A DNA stretch of 64,000 nucleotides from contig ML210155.1 of the NCBI GenBank assembly GCA_004369085.1, positions 1-64,000 of the forward strand, read 5' to 3'. Source of the DNA: Coprinopsis marcescibilis. Its lineage: Eukaryota > Basidiomycota > Agaricomycetes > Agaricales > Psathyrellaceae. The position numbers were made by a program, and so were the translations under genes. Every line of letters starts with the position of its first letter. Positions within the stretch are counted from its first letter, which is position 1. The notes beneath the pieces were generated by a model. It was given only the letters and a program-made list of their open reading frames with translations. It was not told where the DNA came from and ran no database searches. Shown piece after piece: positions 46,445 through 58,870 of the stretch.

Positions 46445-47728
46445 GGTGTGGTTGGAATTGGAGAAAAAAAAGCTGCTGTCCAGTTCGGATGCGTCATTCT
46501 AGCGGAGACAGTCGGACTCTGAAAAAAACACTGGCATTTCACCGGCAATCAATCTCTTGGAATTTGCAAGACTCCCCGGAAAAGGCTAATCTCCTTATCT
46601 GGAGATGCCAAAAAGAAAAAGGTCCTGCGCACACTCAGGCTGGCAGACGCGCGCAAAACACAACATGTCTCCCTTTGTCGCGAGCAGTTGGCCAACCCCC
46701 TGTCTGAGGCTGCATTCGCACAGCAAGGATTGGGCCAGCGACATCTATTCACTCCAACTAGCTAATGATCTGAATCTGCGCCAAGTGGCCAGCTCAACAT
46801 GAAGTTGGAAGTTCCGAACTACGTTACGCATGGCACTGCTTCGACCATGTAACCTCCTAAGGGAAGAACTCAGCGGGCCACTAGCCAAGTAGCCCAAATG
46901 ACCACTACCAAACGTCCTTGGTCACTAGTTTCTCGTTTGAGTTAGTCTTCAAAGGAAAGACGCAGTTCCTTCCATTCAAATATCCGCGTGCTCATTCAGG
47001 AACCTTTCCCAAGCTGAAATTAAAACAGCGAGGCATCGAGGCAGAACACGTTGGAAACGCCTGGCACAGTCAGGTCATAAAGGGTGCAAATCGTGGTTCT
47101 AGGGTACGAAGAGAGCTATTTATGCTTAAAGAATGTGAATGTGAAAGAGCTTTGAATACGGATCCCCTTTCTCTTCCCCCCTCTACTCTCTAGGTCGGCT
47201 TTGAGAACATCGGGTGTTGCGTGCGAGTCCAAATTCACAAAAAAGGACGATTATCAATTACCGTATCGCTAAAATACTAACAAGAGCTACACAGATCCTC
47301 AGGCCAGGGGTAGCGGACTAACATACAACAAGCGGTGAATAAAAGAGAGAAATGATACATAATGCCAACAGAGCAGACTAGAAAAACAAAGGACGCGGAT
47401 AACCAGACTGAGACAAGTACTGATGCGTATCTATACAGACGAAGAATCCCAAGCAGCAAGGCCAGATCAACAGTGTACAGGTATGAAATCGATAGCGAAG
47501 GAAAAGATCGACAATTGCAAGCATGATGCATAAATATACAAATGCGGAGAGAGAGAGAGAGAGAGAGAGAGATCCAGGTGTAAATACAACAGAGAAGGTG
47601 AGTAACATGAAAACGATATAAAGAATGCTGATAGATAAAGAGAAAACACTGAGCAAGACACAATCGACATAAAGAAAAGAAACAAAGCGAAACGAAACAG
47701 ACTCGCCGTCTATCCCCCAGTCCGACGC
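46445..47728. other. 1.3-kb intergenic region
   Basis: Promoter of the F-box gene at its left and 3' UTR of the giant low-complexity gene at its right, with a GA microsatellite (listed separately). No gene recognised. Confidence 0.45.
47547..47572. repeat. GA dinucleotide microsatellite
   Basis: An uninterrupted run of about 13 GA units, probably in the 3' UTR of the large minus-strand gene. Confidence 0.85.
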
Positions 47729-50700
47729 TCAAAACAACTTTCCACCCCCATTCGGCATCTTCGAATTACCCCGCTTCAACGCCTCTTCGTGTTGTTGTTT
47801 CGCAAAGCGGGCAAATATATCCTCCTGCTCACCCTCAGACTTGTCATTAGCTCCAAACAACGAAGATGCCGATGCAGTCGCAGAGATAGACGTAGCACCA
47901 CCAGCAGCACTACCCCATCCCATCGACGCAGCTTTTGATTGGTCAAGGCCACCCACTCCCTTGCCCAAAGCCCCAGCACCACCAGGGCCAACACCATCTC
48001 CTCCATTCATCCCCGATCTAACAGCGGGGAATCCTCCGGGCATATCATCCTCCGACAACGCACTCATCATCGAAGGCTTGTTGAACCTCGCACCCATGGC
48101 GGAGGACGATGACGACGACGAGCTCGATACACCCGCGGTACCACCAGCACCAGCACCCCACCTATTCTTCCTCGCCTTCACAGTCCCCTCCCAATCCGTG
48201 CTAAATCCATCCATCAACTGTGCTCCAGGTCCCTTCATCTGCTGCAGCTTGGCCCCAAACAGCCCACCCCCTCTTCCCCAGTCCTCATCCGGAGAAGTAG
48301 GCGCAGTCGAAGGTGTAGCCGCATGCGAACTCGAGCTCATAAAGCCCGAATTCTCATAATCATAGCCCCCACCATACGGTCCATTGCTACCCCCTCCTCC
48401 TCCTCCTCCAACACCACCCCTCTCCTGACTCTGATACTCAAACAGATTCGTAAACACCGTCGGCGGCACACTAGGCTGCGGCTGTTGCACTCTAATCGTT
48501 GGACTTCTCCTCCTCCCCCCATTCCTATTCGCACCCACAAGTGGTGGTGAAGGCGTGTGCGGTACCAGCGGCGACATGGCATCCCCTCTCGTCGGCTCCA
48601 TAATCGATCGGTACCCCAACGGAAGCGTGTTGTCCAACACACCATCCTCATCCGGAATTTCCTCCATCGTCACCGTCTTGACACCCTTCTTTTTCAACCC
48701 CCCGCCAATACCTGAAGTCTTGCCAGGTCCACCAGATGCAGCACCCTTCCTCCCTAGAGCTTGCGGAGTCGACGTCTTGAGCTCCTCGGGCGAGTCAAAC
48801 ACTGACCCAAGCCGACTGGGCACATTCTTCCAGCCATTGATCTTTTGTGTGGCGGTCGACCCAACGCCGGCATTGTTGGGGGTAGCGGAGGCCCAGCCAC
48901 TGTTACTGCCACTGCCACCATTTGAATTCGTCGACTGCACGGCGGGAGTGGCCCTCGCCTTGTTCCAAAGAGACTCCGTAGCCGCAGCCGACGACGACGA
49001 ATCGGTAGCAGCCCCCTTCCCATTGCCAGCCGAAAGCTTCGACGCCGTCCCACCCAACAGGCTAGATTCACCGTCATCCAACGCGTCAACAGACCCACGC
49101 AACGAGGACGACGACATCATCCTCGCCTGCTGCTGCTGCTGCTGCACAATCTGCTTTCTCAGCATACCCGGCTTGGGCGTCCCACCTCCACTCGACCCCA
49201 AGCTCGCACTCAGATCGGATTTGAACATCCCAGCAGCTCCTCCTCCCCAGGCAACAGGAGGTTTAGGTGTCATAGACGCCTCGCCCCATGAGCCCCCGCT
49301 CCTCGACAACAAGCTGTCCCCGTCCTCGTCCCTCTCAAATTCTTCATCCCCAAAAAGTGAGTTCTTCCCCTTTGACTGATCCTTGACGGCGACACGCTCG
49401 GGCTCGGGTTCAGGCTCAACCACCTTGGAGCTAGCAGCTGTACCCTTCTTGTTGACGACTGGCTTGCCCTTCTTGCCCTTCTTCCCAGCGGCGGTCGATG
49501 CCACGGTGGGCGTAGGCGGGACAGGCTTTTCCCTCTCCAATCGCTCCCTCTCCAACCTCTCCCTCTCCAGTCTCTCCTTCTCCAGCTTCTCCTTCTCCAA
49601 CCTCTCCAACCTCTCCTTCTCAGATTTTTCTTTCTCGGCTTTCTCCTTGTCAACCCTCTCTTTCTCCTTGGCAGCAGCAGTCTGCGTAGCTGTTTTCCCC
49701 TTCTTGCCCTTCTTGCCAGCACCAACACCCGCACTCGCCGCCAACGCAGCTTTTTCCTTCTCCTTCTCAGCTTTTTCCCTTTCCTTCTCCAACCTCTCCT
49801 TCTCCACACGCTCCTTCTCCAGTCTCTCCTTCTCCCTGTCCGCACGCTCCCTCTCCTCCCGCTCGCGTCTCTCCCTCTCAAGCTGCAACTGCCGCCTTTT
49901 ATTGTTTCCCACAACAACCACAGGTTTCTCTTCTTCCTCCTCTTCCTCCTCCTCCTCCTCTTCATCGTCGTCTCCGTCCTCATCCTCAGACAGCCCATCC
50001 TCCTCCGCATCTTCATCCAAGATACTTCGACCATCATCGTGACTATCGTTGGCGGCAGCAGGCGAAGCGGCAGCAGCCCCCCCACCAAACAGCCCAAACT
50101 TTTTCGCAGCCCACGCCAGTCCACCCGCCACACCAGCAGCCGAGTTCGCACCACCATTCGCACCGCCATTAGCGCTCGCAGACGCATTGGTATTATTATG
50201 CATCGACCCATCCTGGCCCCCAAACCGTTTGGCACCCCACGCGGCACTGACAGGCGGGACCGGCGTCTTCTCCTGCTGCTGCTGCCTACTCGCCAATGGC
50301 GAACTCTTGGTTGGCGTCTTGCTCATCATCATGCTCGCACTTCCCCACCCAGCACCTCCATTACTGTGATTACTATTACTACCGTTGGCACTGGCATTGG
50401 CGTTCGTCGGCCCATTCGCCCCCTTTCCCGCCCCCCTCCGACCACCCACAGACCCATTCACCTCACCCCCACTCCCATTTCCACCCATCTTCTTCCCACT
50501 CCCCCCACTAGAAGCAGCATTCGCATTCGCACTAGCAGACGAGGCGGCAGGACCGCCACCCCCAATACTCCCAGGCAAACTAATCCCAAACTCGCTCATG
50601 GCGTTCATGATATCCTCCGGCATGCCCCCACCAACATCCACCCCTCCCTCGTCGTCCTCATCATCCTCCTTGCTGAACCTCAAAAACCTCTGCTGCTGAT

Positions 50701-53369
50701 CGCTCTCGTACCCCCTCCGACTCCCACTCTCATAACCCTGGCTTTCGTACCCTTGGCTATCATACCCATCGTACCGCAGCTGCTGCTGTCCCTGTGCATA
50801 GGGGCTGTAGTCAGATTGACTCCCCTGGTGCGGACGCTGCTGCTGCTGCTGCTGGTGTCCATGTTGGTTCTGATGCGGATGCGGCTGGTGGTGCGTTTGC
50901 CCTTGCCCTTGCTCTTGAAGTTGATGATGCCCAGGAGCAGCGAACCCTGCATACTGTCCAACTCCCTGGCCATGAGGATGTCCAAGATGTCCTTGCCCCT
51001 GTCCCTGGCCCCCAGCCGAATGGTACCCAGTACTATAGGCTCCACTATCATACCCAGGCTCATGCTCGTACTCATACTCCTCCCCATCCTCCCCATCCCC
51101 ACCCTCCTCCTCATAATCCTCGTGCCCGCCTTGCATAAACGGAATCCGGTTCCACGCAGCCATAGGTCTCGGCCTAGCAATCTCCGGCGAAGCAGGTTTC
51201 TTCGGGGGGACGTTCGGCTGGTGAAGGTGCTGGCCCGATGAGGACGAAGATCTGCCCTGTTGGTGGTTCGCCTGTGCAGTCGACGCAGACGAAGCGGGAT
51301 GGTGGAGAGATTGGTGGGATTGGTTGTACTGCGCATACTGGCTTTGCTGCTGAGGCTGCCATAGAGAGTCGCCTGTTCCAGCAGCAGTAGGAGCGGTCCC
51401 ACCCCCAAACACCCCATCCAACGACGGAACTTGCACGTCAAACGTAGCCTGCACACTATCATACTCGTCCAGCCACGAATTATCCACATTCTGCGCCGTC
51501 CGACGAGGATACCCAGTACCCCCTCCACCAGTTCCAAACCCACCCGGCATCCCACCAGACCCAGCACCAGACCCAACACACGCACCCCCAAACCCACCCA
51601 ACCGCATCTGCAACACCACCCGTCGCCTCCTCCTCTCCTCCTTCACAACCCCCTTCCTCTCACTCTCCTTCTGCGCCTGCAGCTTCCGCATCTCACGCTC
51701 ATGTTCCTGCACCAACCGCCTCTCTTCCTCCCTTTCCTGCACCTCCGTCAACGCGTGCGGGTGCTGCGTGTGTCCACCGAACCGCATCCGACAGATCGTC
51801 AGCCCAAGTCGAACCTCCATCTCCGCCGCCGCCCTGTGGAACTCGATGATCTTGCTGATGCGGGTTTCCAGTTTGAAGCGCTCAAAGCTTATGTGCTCCT
51901 TCTCTGCTTCTGCAGCCGCCGCAGAGTCCGTTCCGCCCCCATTCGCATCGTACAGGCCGGCGGGGAAGGGAGGCTCGTGGTCGGTATCAGTGAGGATCGG
52001 ACCTATGTACGCATGGCGCGCAGCGGGCGAGGACGATGAAGAGGACGACGTGGACGAAGCAGAAGGGGATGATTTGAGCTGTTTGACGACGAGTGCTGTG
52101 CTTGACGACGTTGCGTTTGGAAGGGTGGGCGGATACGCAGCGTTGGGGTGTGTAGTAGCGGTAGTCGCATTTGTATTAGCGGTTGTGGAAGTACTTGTGG
52201 CTGACCCCCAGGCTGAGCTTGTCAGTCCCATCCTGCCAGCTGCAGCGAGGGATGAAGAGCTACTTGAGGCCGCGCTGTTCAAGGCCCCGAACCCATTTGA
52301 ACCGGCAAAGAGGCTCTCGTGCGGCGGCGCTACATCGAACGGGAACGACTTTAGGAGGCCCTGCGCAGGTGAGCCACTCGCACTAGAGTCTGCGCTGCTC
52401 TGCCAGTTCGGGTTCGCCGACGCTGTTGAAGACGAGCTGGTGAGGTTGGTGAGGTAGGCATGGGCGTTGGCGTAGTGATTCGAGGTTGAAGCCGAGGTTG
52501 GCGCGGTTGCAAAGCGGGTCGTGGTGCTCGCGGAGGACGCAACCCCTATTGGTTGGTGGTCAATGGAGCGCCAGCTCGAGTTGATGGCGCTCAGAGGGGG
52601 TAATTCTTGATGATCTTCGTCTTCGGAGGTCAAGTCATGCGAGGATACCTATGTGAGTCCGTGAGCTGGGCTGTACGTAAACACAGCTAATTAAAGGACG
52701 CACGAGGTTGTTGAAGATACGGTCGTCGTGCTCGTCGTCGGAGCCAAGATCACTGGGGTTGACGAGTTCGTAGCTGCTCATGCTCACGCTGGACGCAAGC
52801 GACGAGGTGGAGAGGGATGAGTAGAGCTGGACAGCCCCGACGGCGCCAGCTGGTCCGGGCGTAGAGCCTGCACTACCACTGGCACTGACCGCAAAGTTTG
52901 CGGGAGTCGCTGTTGTCGGTGGAGCTCCAAAAACATCAGGCTGCTGCTGAGGCTGCTGTTGCTGAAGCTGCAACTGCAACGTCGTCGTCATCGTCGTCGT
53001 GGGCTGGCCTGGCTTGCCCTCCTCTTGGTCCTCCAGCTGCAAATCGCCCAGGGCATTGACGACAGACTTAGTCTCGGCCTCTGACAGCTCGCCCCAGTCC
53101 TCGTCCCTCAGCCCGGCACTGGCCATTCGCCTCTGCCACTCCTCCCGTGCTGCAGTGTAGTGTTGTTTCTCAATGTCCTGTCGTCTCTCCTTCTTGAACG
53201 CCTTCAGCGGCTTCCTCGTCCTGTCTGGCAGCTTCTTCCATTCCTTCTGCGACTCTGAATCGGTCTGTTCGCACTGCTGGTTGAACTGGGATTTGCGTTG
53301 GGCAAGCCACCCGTCGACGAAGGTGCGCCATAGCTGCCGTACCCGTGCGTGGTTGCTCGATGTCGACAT
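47729..53369 (-). CDS. giant low-complexity protein, about 1,860 aa
   Basis: Two exons. The first runs from ATG 53369 (MSTSSNHARVRQLWRTFVDG) and encodes a globular, tryptophan-containing helical region (WKKLPDRTRKPLKAFKKERR, EEWQRRMASAGLRDEDW) plus Gln-rich and Thr-rich stretches. An intron (GTGCGT..CACATAG) joins NNLV to VSSHDLTSEDEDHQELPP in one long exon. That exon is dominated by Ser/Ala/Gly/Asn tracts, PQ-rich stretches, an acidic run of about 13 Glu, and a long charged helix of repeated KERLEKER-type units flanked by KKGKKGK. It ends EDIFARFAKQQHEEALKRGN, KMPNGGGKLF. I recognise no family. It superficially resembles fungal NST1-like proteins (acidic run plus Lys/Glu helix), but this is composition only. 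No signal peptide or membrane segment. Probable nuclear or RNA-granule protein by composition. Confidence 0.75.
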
Positions 53370-55624
53370 TTTCTGCTGGGACTGTGAGCAGACGGACGAG
53401 GGGCCAGGGAGAGGGGAGAAGAAGAAGAAACGAAGAGGCGGGAGGGTTAGGGTTTTATTAAAATAATAATAAAAGAAAAGGTAGTGCTGCCAGGGCAATG
53501 GGCCTCGTGCAAACAGGGTCCGTTCGGACAGCCGAATCAGCTTCGGAGATTATATCCTTCTCCCTCCCGGGTCTTTGCCGCAATCACTCCGTAATCTGCC
53601 AGTCCTCCCAGCCCTTTGCCCAACTCTATTGCCTCTTTCGTATCCTTCTACAAACTATCTAGTGTTGTCTATGTACTACCAGAAGTTGTCCAAATTCTCC
53701 GAGCGATGAAATGAATCAATTGTCAGAGCCCTTTATCGCGCCGCAGCACCTAGCATACACCAAAGCACCAATCACTCGTTCCCCCATCTCACTCAGGGCT
53801 ATGCATCCCGGCTCTTATACTCGATCACAAGTAGTGCTATGGGTCGACTAAACCGACTTTGAATATCCCAGATTTTTGTTATAAAGGGCAACCAAGACCC
53901 CAAACGACCGCGGCGAACCATGGATTCTCCGACTGACACCCTAAAGTCCCAACCCACATCGATTCACATCGTCGACGATCCCCTCTGGACCGAACAGCCC
54001 TTCCCAGCCTCCCCATTCGACCAACTCGTGGCCTCCCAAGCAACCACTCATGCCTAGCGATATGAATCATTGGGGACATAAAAACCCAAACGCGTGTCCG
54101 AGTCGTAATTAATAATTGCTTACAGCCTCGCGTCTCAAACACGCTTCACATCCAACAGTAAAGACAATCAATATCAGCCATCTGACAGCAAGATTAGCAA
54201 ACCAAATGATATGCCTCTGCCTCAAGCCCACTGCTGTCTGAATCCATTGGGTGTGTATGTAACGCCACCACATCCATCTCCTGGTACCCATCCAGCCCCA
54301 TCACCTCACCTCCCCTCCACCTGGCAGGTCGCCCAAGTCGGACTATGATTACTTACTTGCCAGACTATGGGAAATGACAAGACCACCCCACTCCGATATC
54401 GATGGGACCAGTCCCAATCCGCACACCCTCGCTGAGTTCAAGTCGGCCGATTCGCGAACCACGCGAAAACGGGCATGTCATACGCAAATAACGCAATCTG
54501 GAGTCCAAATTTAACTGATAGGCGCACTGTGGCAGTGGAGTACACATGGCCTATTCTTAATGTGAAGAGTGAAACGTGAAGAAGGTGTGAACGTCAGTAC
54601 TGTCCATGCTGACTAGTACCATCCTTACTACGGACTTCAGGCTTCATGCCGTAGATAGATAGACGATTAACTTTTGACAGAACAGAAACCTGACCTATAA
54701 TAAAGACGAATCCCCCTCCTGATCAAGGCTTCATCGATTTCTCACTCCACACCTCTCGTGCTTCAAGCTACTACTACCAATTGGAGGGCGTAGACTTTAC
54801 TTACATCTGCCGGTGACAGATCAATAATATATTCCAGCAAAGCAACGCGCGCCGTGCACCACGAAGGCAGGCGTACACCAGAACACTGGCATCAAAAAGC
54901 AATAGGCGCTCAATTTGGTCAACGCAGCGATTTTATCGTGTACGGCCATGACCACTGCAAGATATGTATCTCTGGCTATGTATATAGCACAAGAGATTAT
55001 CCTACCATGGTGCACTGTCTTTTATGGTCGTAGCTATAGCCCAATAGACCGACATTATCCTGCCATGGCGCACAACACACCAACAACGGGAAGTAAGCGG
55101 AAGTGCTGAGAACTTCCCTGCACGACTTATCACCTTCTGGACATCGCAGCCCCTGCGGATGGACACCCCAGCCGTAGCTGGCACATACAGCTGCGGGGCG
55201 CGGAGCAGTCGCTGGGAGCCCTATGACATTCCAAGCTACCTAAGTTACCAAGTTTGATATTATTAATCAGGCTTAACGATATCGACATTCAGGAGAATAC
55301 AATATATACATGTACATAGCCTTGGCGCATTACTAGCTAGCAGCGATGGACGGACGGTCGTAAGTAAGGCAAAGCGGACGGTGGGACGGAATTTATCGTT
55401 CAATGATGTATGGTTTTGGTGCAGTGGACCTGGTGGAAGGGAAGGCTGGAGCCTGGTCGTGTTGAAGTACGTGCATGGCGTCGGTCAATCCAACATCGGT
55501 CCTGCGGTGCACCTCTTTTCCGCTTCCTCATACCGGCCACGGCGCAGAGATAGAGACTGAGTATGTATCAAATACGGTGAAGTTTCAGCGGCTGCATGGG
55601 GTCTTGGTTGGCAAGAATATTGAT
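53370..55624. other. 2.25-kb intergenic region
   Basis: Upstream of the giant gene and downstream of an F-box gene. CT-rich stretches near 53560-53650. A diverged direct repeat of about 20 bp (54996-55015 and 55054-55073). No gene was found on either strand. Confidence 0.45.
54996..55073. repeat. short diverged tandem repeat, period 58
   Basis: attatcctaccatggtgcac at 54996 recurs as attatcctgccatggcgcac at 55054 (18 of 20 identical), with weaker similarity in the flanks. Confidence 0.5.
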
Positions 55625-56994
55625 TCAACAGTCGTGGTATGAGGGAACCCTTCGAGCTGTAAGCCAGGGCCGATATCAGTATGCGTCTCAAGCGCAACAC
55701 TACATTAAAGACTTACAGGGGCCAATAATGGACAGGTTAAACCGCTCCAAGGGTACGAGTCGAGGGAATAGATTCTCAACCTCCTCCAGGACAAAACGGA
55801 GATATTGACTGTAGAGACAATCATAATCATAGTCATCATTATCACTGCTGCCGAAGCTTAGATTGATAGTCTCGATGTCGAGTTGTAGAAGAAAATCTTC
55901 CAGCATCATTGCGAATTCTTGAAAAATCCTTGTCAATGGCCATCGTACGTTCCCGAAGCGCAGGCATATCGTTATGACTTTCAGATTGGGACAAACCTTG
56001 AAACCCTCTAGCCAACCTATCAAAACGGAGAGTGAACCAGAGCCGTGCCAATCGACCTGAAGGAAGCGCAAACTGGAAAATTTCCTCAAATCCAGAACTT
56101 GAGATATGGAGTTTGGATTAAGGTAATAACCTGTCATTTTGGTCAGAATCGACTGCGCTCCGCTGAAGTGATACACAAACCATCGATATCAATTTCTAAT
56201 CTTTGCAGTGTTGTGAAAGCCTTTGCCGGAAGTGTGGCCAAAAAGCTGAGAGTTGAGCCTTGGGGGCCATTAGAAAGGTTTTCCATAATCGACAGTTCCT
56301 CCAGCGCCTCTAAATTGAACGTATTTGGATTGTTGAGAATAAGTTGAATCAGCGTGGGGTGAGTCGTTGAGAGCCTAATACGCTTGAGGCAGATCGGGAG
56401 GCTTCCAGCATCAAATTCTTGCTTCAACCGTGGGTCATCGGTGGTCGCCACCCAATCCATGCATAATTCTTCTAGTTTGGGGAATGTGAAAAGCCACGAA
56501 GTCGGGACGTCCCTGATTTTCCTCAGCGACAGATGTGTAATGGGTAAAACCCGTCCAAGGTCACAGCGATTCGATGGAAGGCCCGATTGGAAGGGGATAG
56601 CTGACCATGTAGGTCTGAAGGAGCTGGTACCGTTGACCTCCAGTCGTTTCAGCTTTTTGACCTGAGCGTATACCAGAGGAAGCTTTAGTTTGTCGAATAA
56701 GCGGTCTTGACTTTCGCAGCTTTCGTTATCCGAAGCGTTGCCAACTACGAGGGTGTGGATGCACGACGCCAGATGTGGAGACGTTTCGAGAGTTTTGAGT
56801 AGGCGTTCTGGAGGAGAAAGAGGATCGTCTTCGAGTTTTCTTATTGAAAGACGGTACGTGGTGAAGAGCAACCTTTGACAGACGTGGCGAAATTGGCGGC
56901 ATGTTAACGAAGCAACTATGAGCGTTGCTCTGTCGTTTGCCAAATGTCCAATAACGAGGTCGAAAAGCTCAGGTGGAAGTATAGGGTGTTCCAT
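55625..56994 (-). CDS. F-box/LRR-like protein, intact
   Basis: MEHPILPPELFDLVIGHLAN is the F-box start, then DRATLIVASLTCRQFRHVCQ, TTYRLS and the subfamily block LSPPERLLKTLETSPHLASC, IHTLVVGN. Middle repeats: LPITHLSLRKIRDVPTSWLF, TFPKLEELCMDWVATTDDP. Intron 1 uses donor GTTTGT, phase 1, and joins IDIDG to YYLNPNSISQVLDLRKFSS. Intron 2 (GTAAGT..TTACAG) joins SIIGP to a short last exon encoding SRRVPSYHDC, with the stop at 55625. This matches the PSYY tail of the paralogues. Without that last splice the frame stops at 55700. It is the closest relative of the frameshifted gene at 57.6-58.9 kb. Predicted SCF substrate adaptor; target unknown. Confidence 0.8.
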
Positions 56995-57596
56995 TGCGCA
57001 TGCGGGCTGGACGAGTCACTACAGGAAGAGGTTGGAGGAGAGAAGTTCAAGTTACAGGGAGTTTTATCGATTATCACACGAGTGCGACTGGCCGTGAGAT
57101 TTCGAGTCGGAGATTTCCGACTGGCGTTTAAATGAAAGAAGGGCTCTTGCAATCTCGGTTTGTACTACCGTAATAAACCAATGGCCCTTGATCAGTCAAC
57201 TTCAGCGCCTCAGCTCGCAGTTCTGACAAATCTCAATACTAGGAGCAATTTTAATGCAATCCAGCTCAGAATTATTAGATTCCAAAAGATTTCGATTTAG
57301 AAAAATAGATAACAGCTGCTCCCGCAGAGTAGAGGTAGACAGTTGAAGAGTAAACGAGGTCGGTGAATTTATGGTTTGGTGCAGTGGTGGATGGGAAGGC
57401 TGGAACTTGGTAGCACCTTAAGTTGCCACTTTTTGAAGCTTGGAGTATGCGCGTGGCCTCGGAGCTGCGGCGAACCTCTCTTCAACTTCAGCATAACCAC
57501 CAGCCTAGAGATTGGGTATGCATTATGCATTGAATACGTTGAACCTCGGCTCCCGACAGCATGAATTTCTTGCTGATAAGAGTCATGGTTCACGAT
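56995..57596. other. intergenic between F-box paralogues
   Basis: A 602-bp gap with no gene recognised. Presumed promoter of the gene at 55.6 kb and 3' flank of the next. Confidence 0.5.
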
Positions 57597-58870
57597 TTAA
57601 TAGTTGTAGTTGTAGTATGAGGGATATGGTCGTGCATGATCTGTAAGCGGGTTGTGATATCAGTATGCCGTTCGAAACGCAACACAACATCCACGACTTA
57701 CGAACGGCATGTGTCAAGTTAAAACTCTCCGGCTTGAGTCGAGAGAAATAAGTTTTGGACGTCTCCAGGACGAAATGGCTGCAGAGTACAAGGTTGGTAG
57801 TCTCGATGTCGAGTTCTAGAAAAAGCTCTTCCAACAGTGTGGCGATTCTGGGAAACAGTGAATTTGGACCGTTGTCGAGGACTAGGCGTACCGTCAAGAC
57901 TTTCAAATTGGGACAAGACTTTACATTCTTGAGCCATTTTACAAAAGAATCCATTCGCTGTTCAGGGTCATCTACCGCCGTAGAAAAACCGATTCGGATG
58001 CGTAAGAAGCGCAGCTGAGGTGTTTTGCGAAAATCCACAAATATAATTATTGGGAAGCCTGGTCTTGTCGCCTCCTCACCGTCTGTCGTTCCGGTCAGAA
58101 TCGAATTTAATTGATGCTTTGGGTGCCAAACCACATACCCCGGTAGAATGTAAGCTCCTCCATGGACTCCAAATCAAGCTTCTTGGGATTGTTGAAATCC
58201 GGTGGAGGAGTGGTATCAGCAAGGCGTCCTGTAGATGAAGCTTGACAGCTTTGAGGCAGATCGGGAGGTCTCCACTCTCGAATTGGAATCTCTGGCTGAC
58301 TGTGAAGGACACCGACTGCAGGCAAAGCTCCTGCAGTTTGGGGAACGTGAACAACCACGAAAGCGGGATGTCGTGGACGCCCCTTAAAGACAGATGTGTG
58401 ATTGGCAAAGCCTGTCCAAGTTGGCCAACTTTCGATCGAAGGGAAAAGTGGACGGGGATAGCTGACCATTGGCGTGATGAGCCAGGAGCATTGATTTCTA
58501 GTCGTTTGGGGGTTTTAATCTGCGCGTAGATCAGAGGAAGCGGCCTGCGGCATGCGTCGAACAACCGTTTCTGAATTTCACTGTTATCGTAATCCGGATA
58601 CAGATCCGAACCGTCGCAAACCACCAGGGTCTGGATGCACGACGCCAGATGTGGAAATGTTTCGAAAGTTTTCAGTAGGCGTTCTGGAGGAGAAAGAGGA
58701 TCTCTTCCAAGGTTATGTTCTGAAAGACGGTACGTCGTGAACAACATCTTTTGACAGGTGTGGCGAAATCGGCGGCATGTTAACGAGGCCATTAACAGAG
58801 TCGCTCTGTCATTCGTCAAATCTCCAATAGCGAGGTCAAGAATTTCAGGTGGAAGGACAGGGTGATCCAT
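57597..58870 (-). pseudogene. F-box/LRR-like gene with a one-base deletion
   Basis: ATG 58870 begins MDHPVLPPEILDLAIGDLTN, then DRATLLMASLTCRRFRHTC, LSPPERLLKTFETFPHLASC, LPITHLSLRGVHDIPLSWLF and DLPICLKAVKLHLQDALLIP. At 58196-58198 the plus strand has three A where the partial duplicate at 63739-63742 has four. As a result LLHR runs out of frame here, while NNPKKLDLESMEELTFYRG continues in the next frame. Downstream exons are otherwise good: intron 58083-58138, DGEEATRPGFPIIIFVDFRK, then intron 57641-57701 to a last exon ending YPSYYNYNY. So this is a recently frameshifted F-box gene, unless the missing base is a sequencing error in a homopolymer. Confidence 0.75.

Noticed and set aside
49383..52457. 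Long plus-strand frames opposite the giant gene
   Set aside because: Mirror images of its Ser/Glu/Lys repeats; the minus-strand frame is continuous and has a clear start and intron.
52635..53369. Separate HMG-box or transcription-factor gene upstream of the giant gene
   Set aside because: A GTGCGT..CACATAG intron joins this exon in frame to the giant one, and no HMG signature residues are present.
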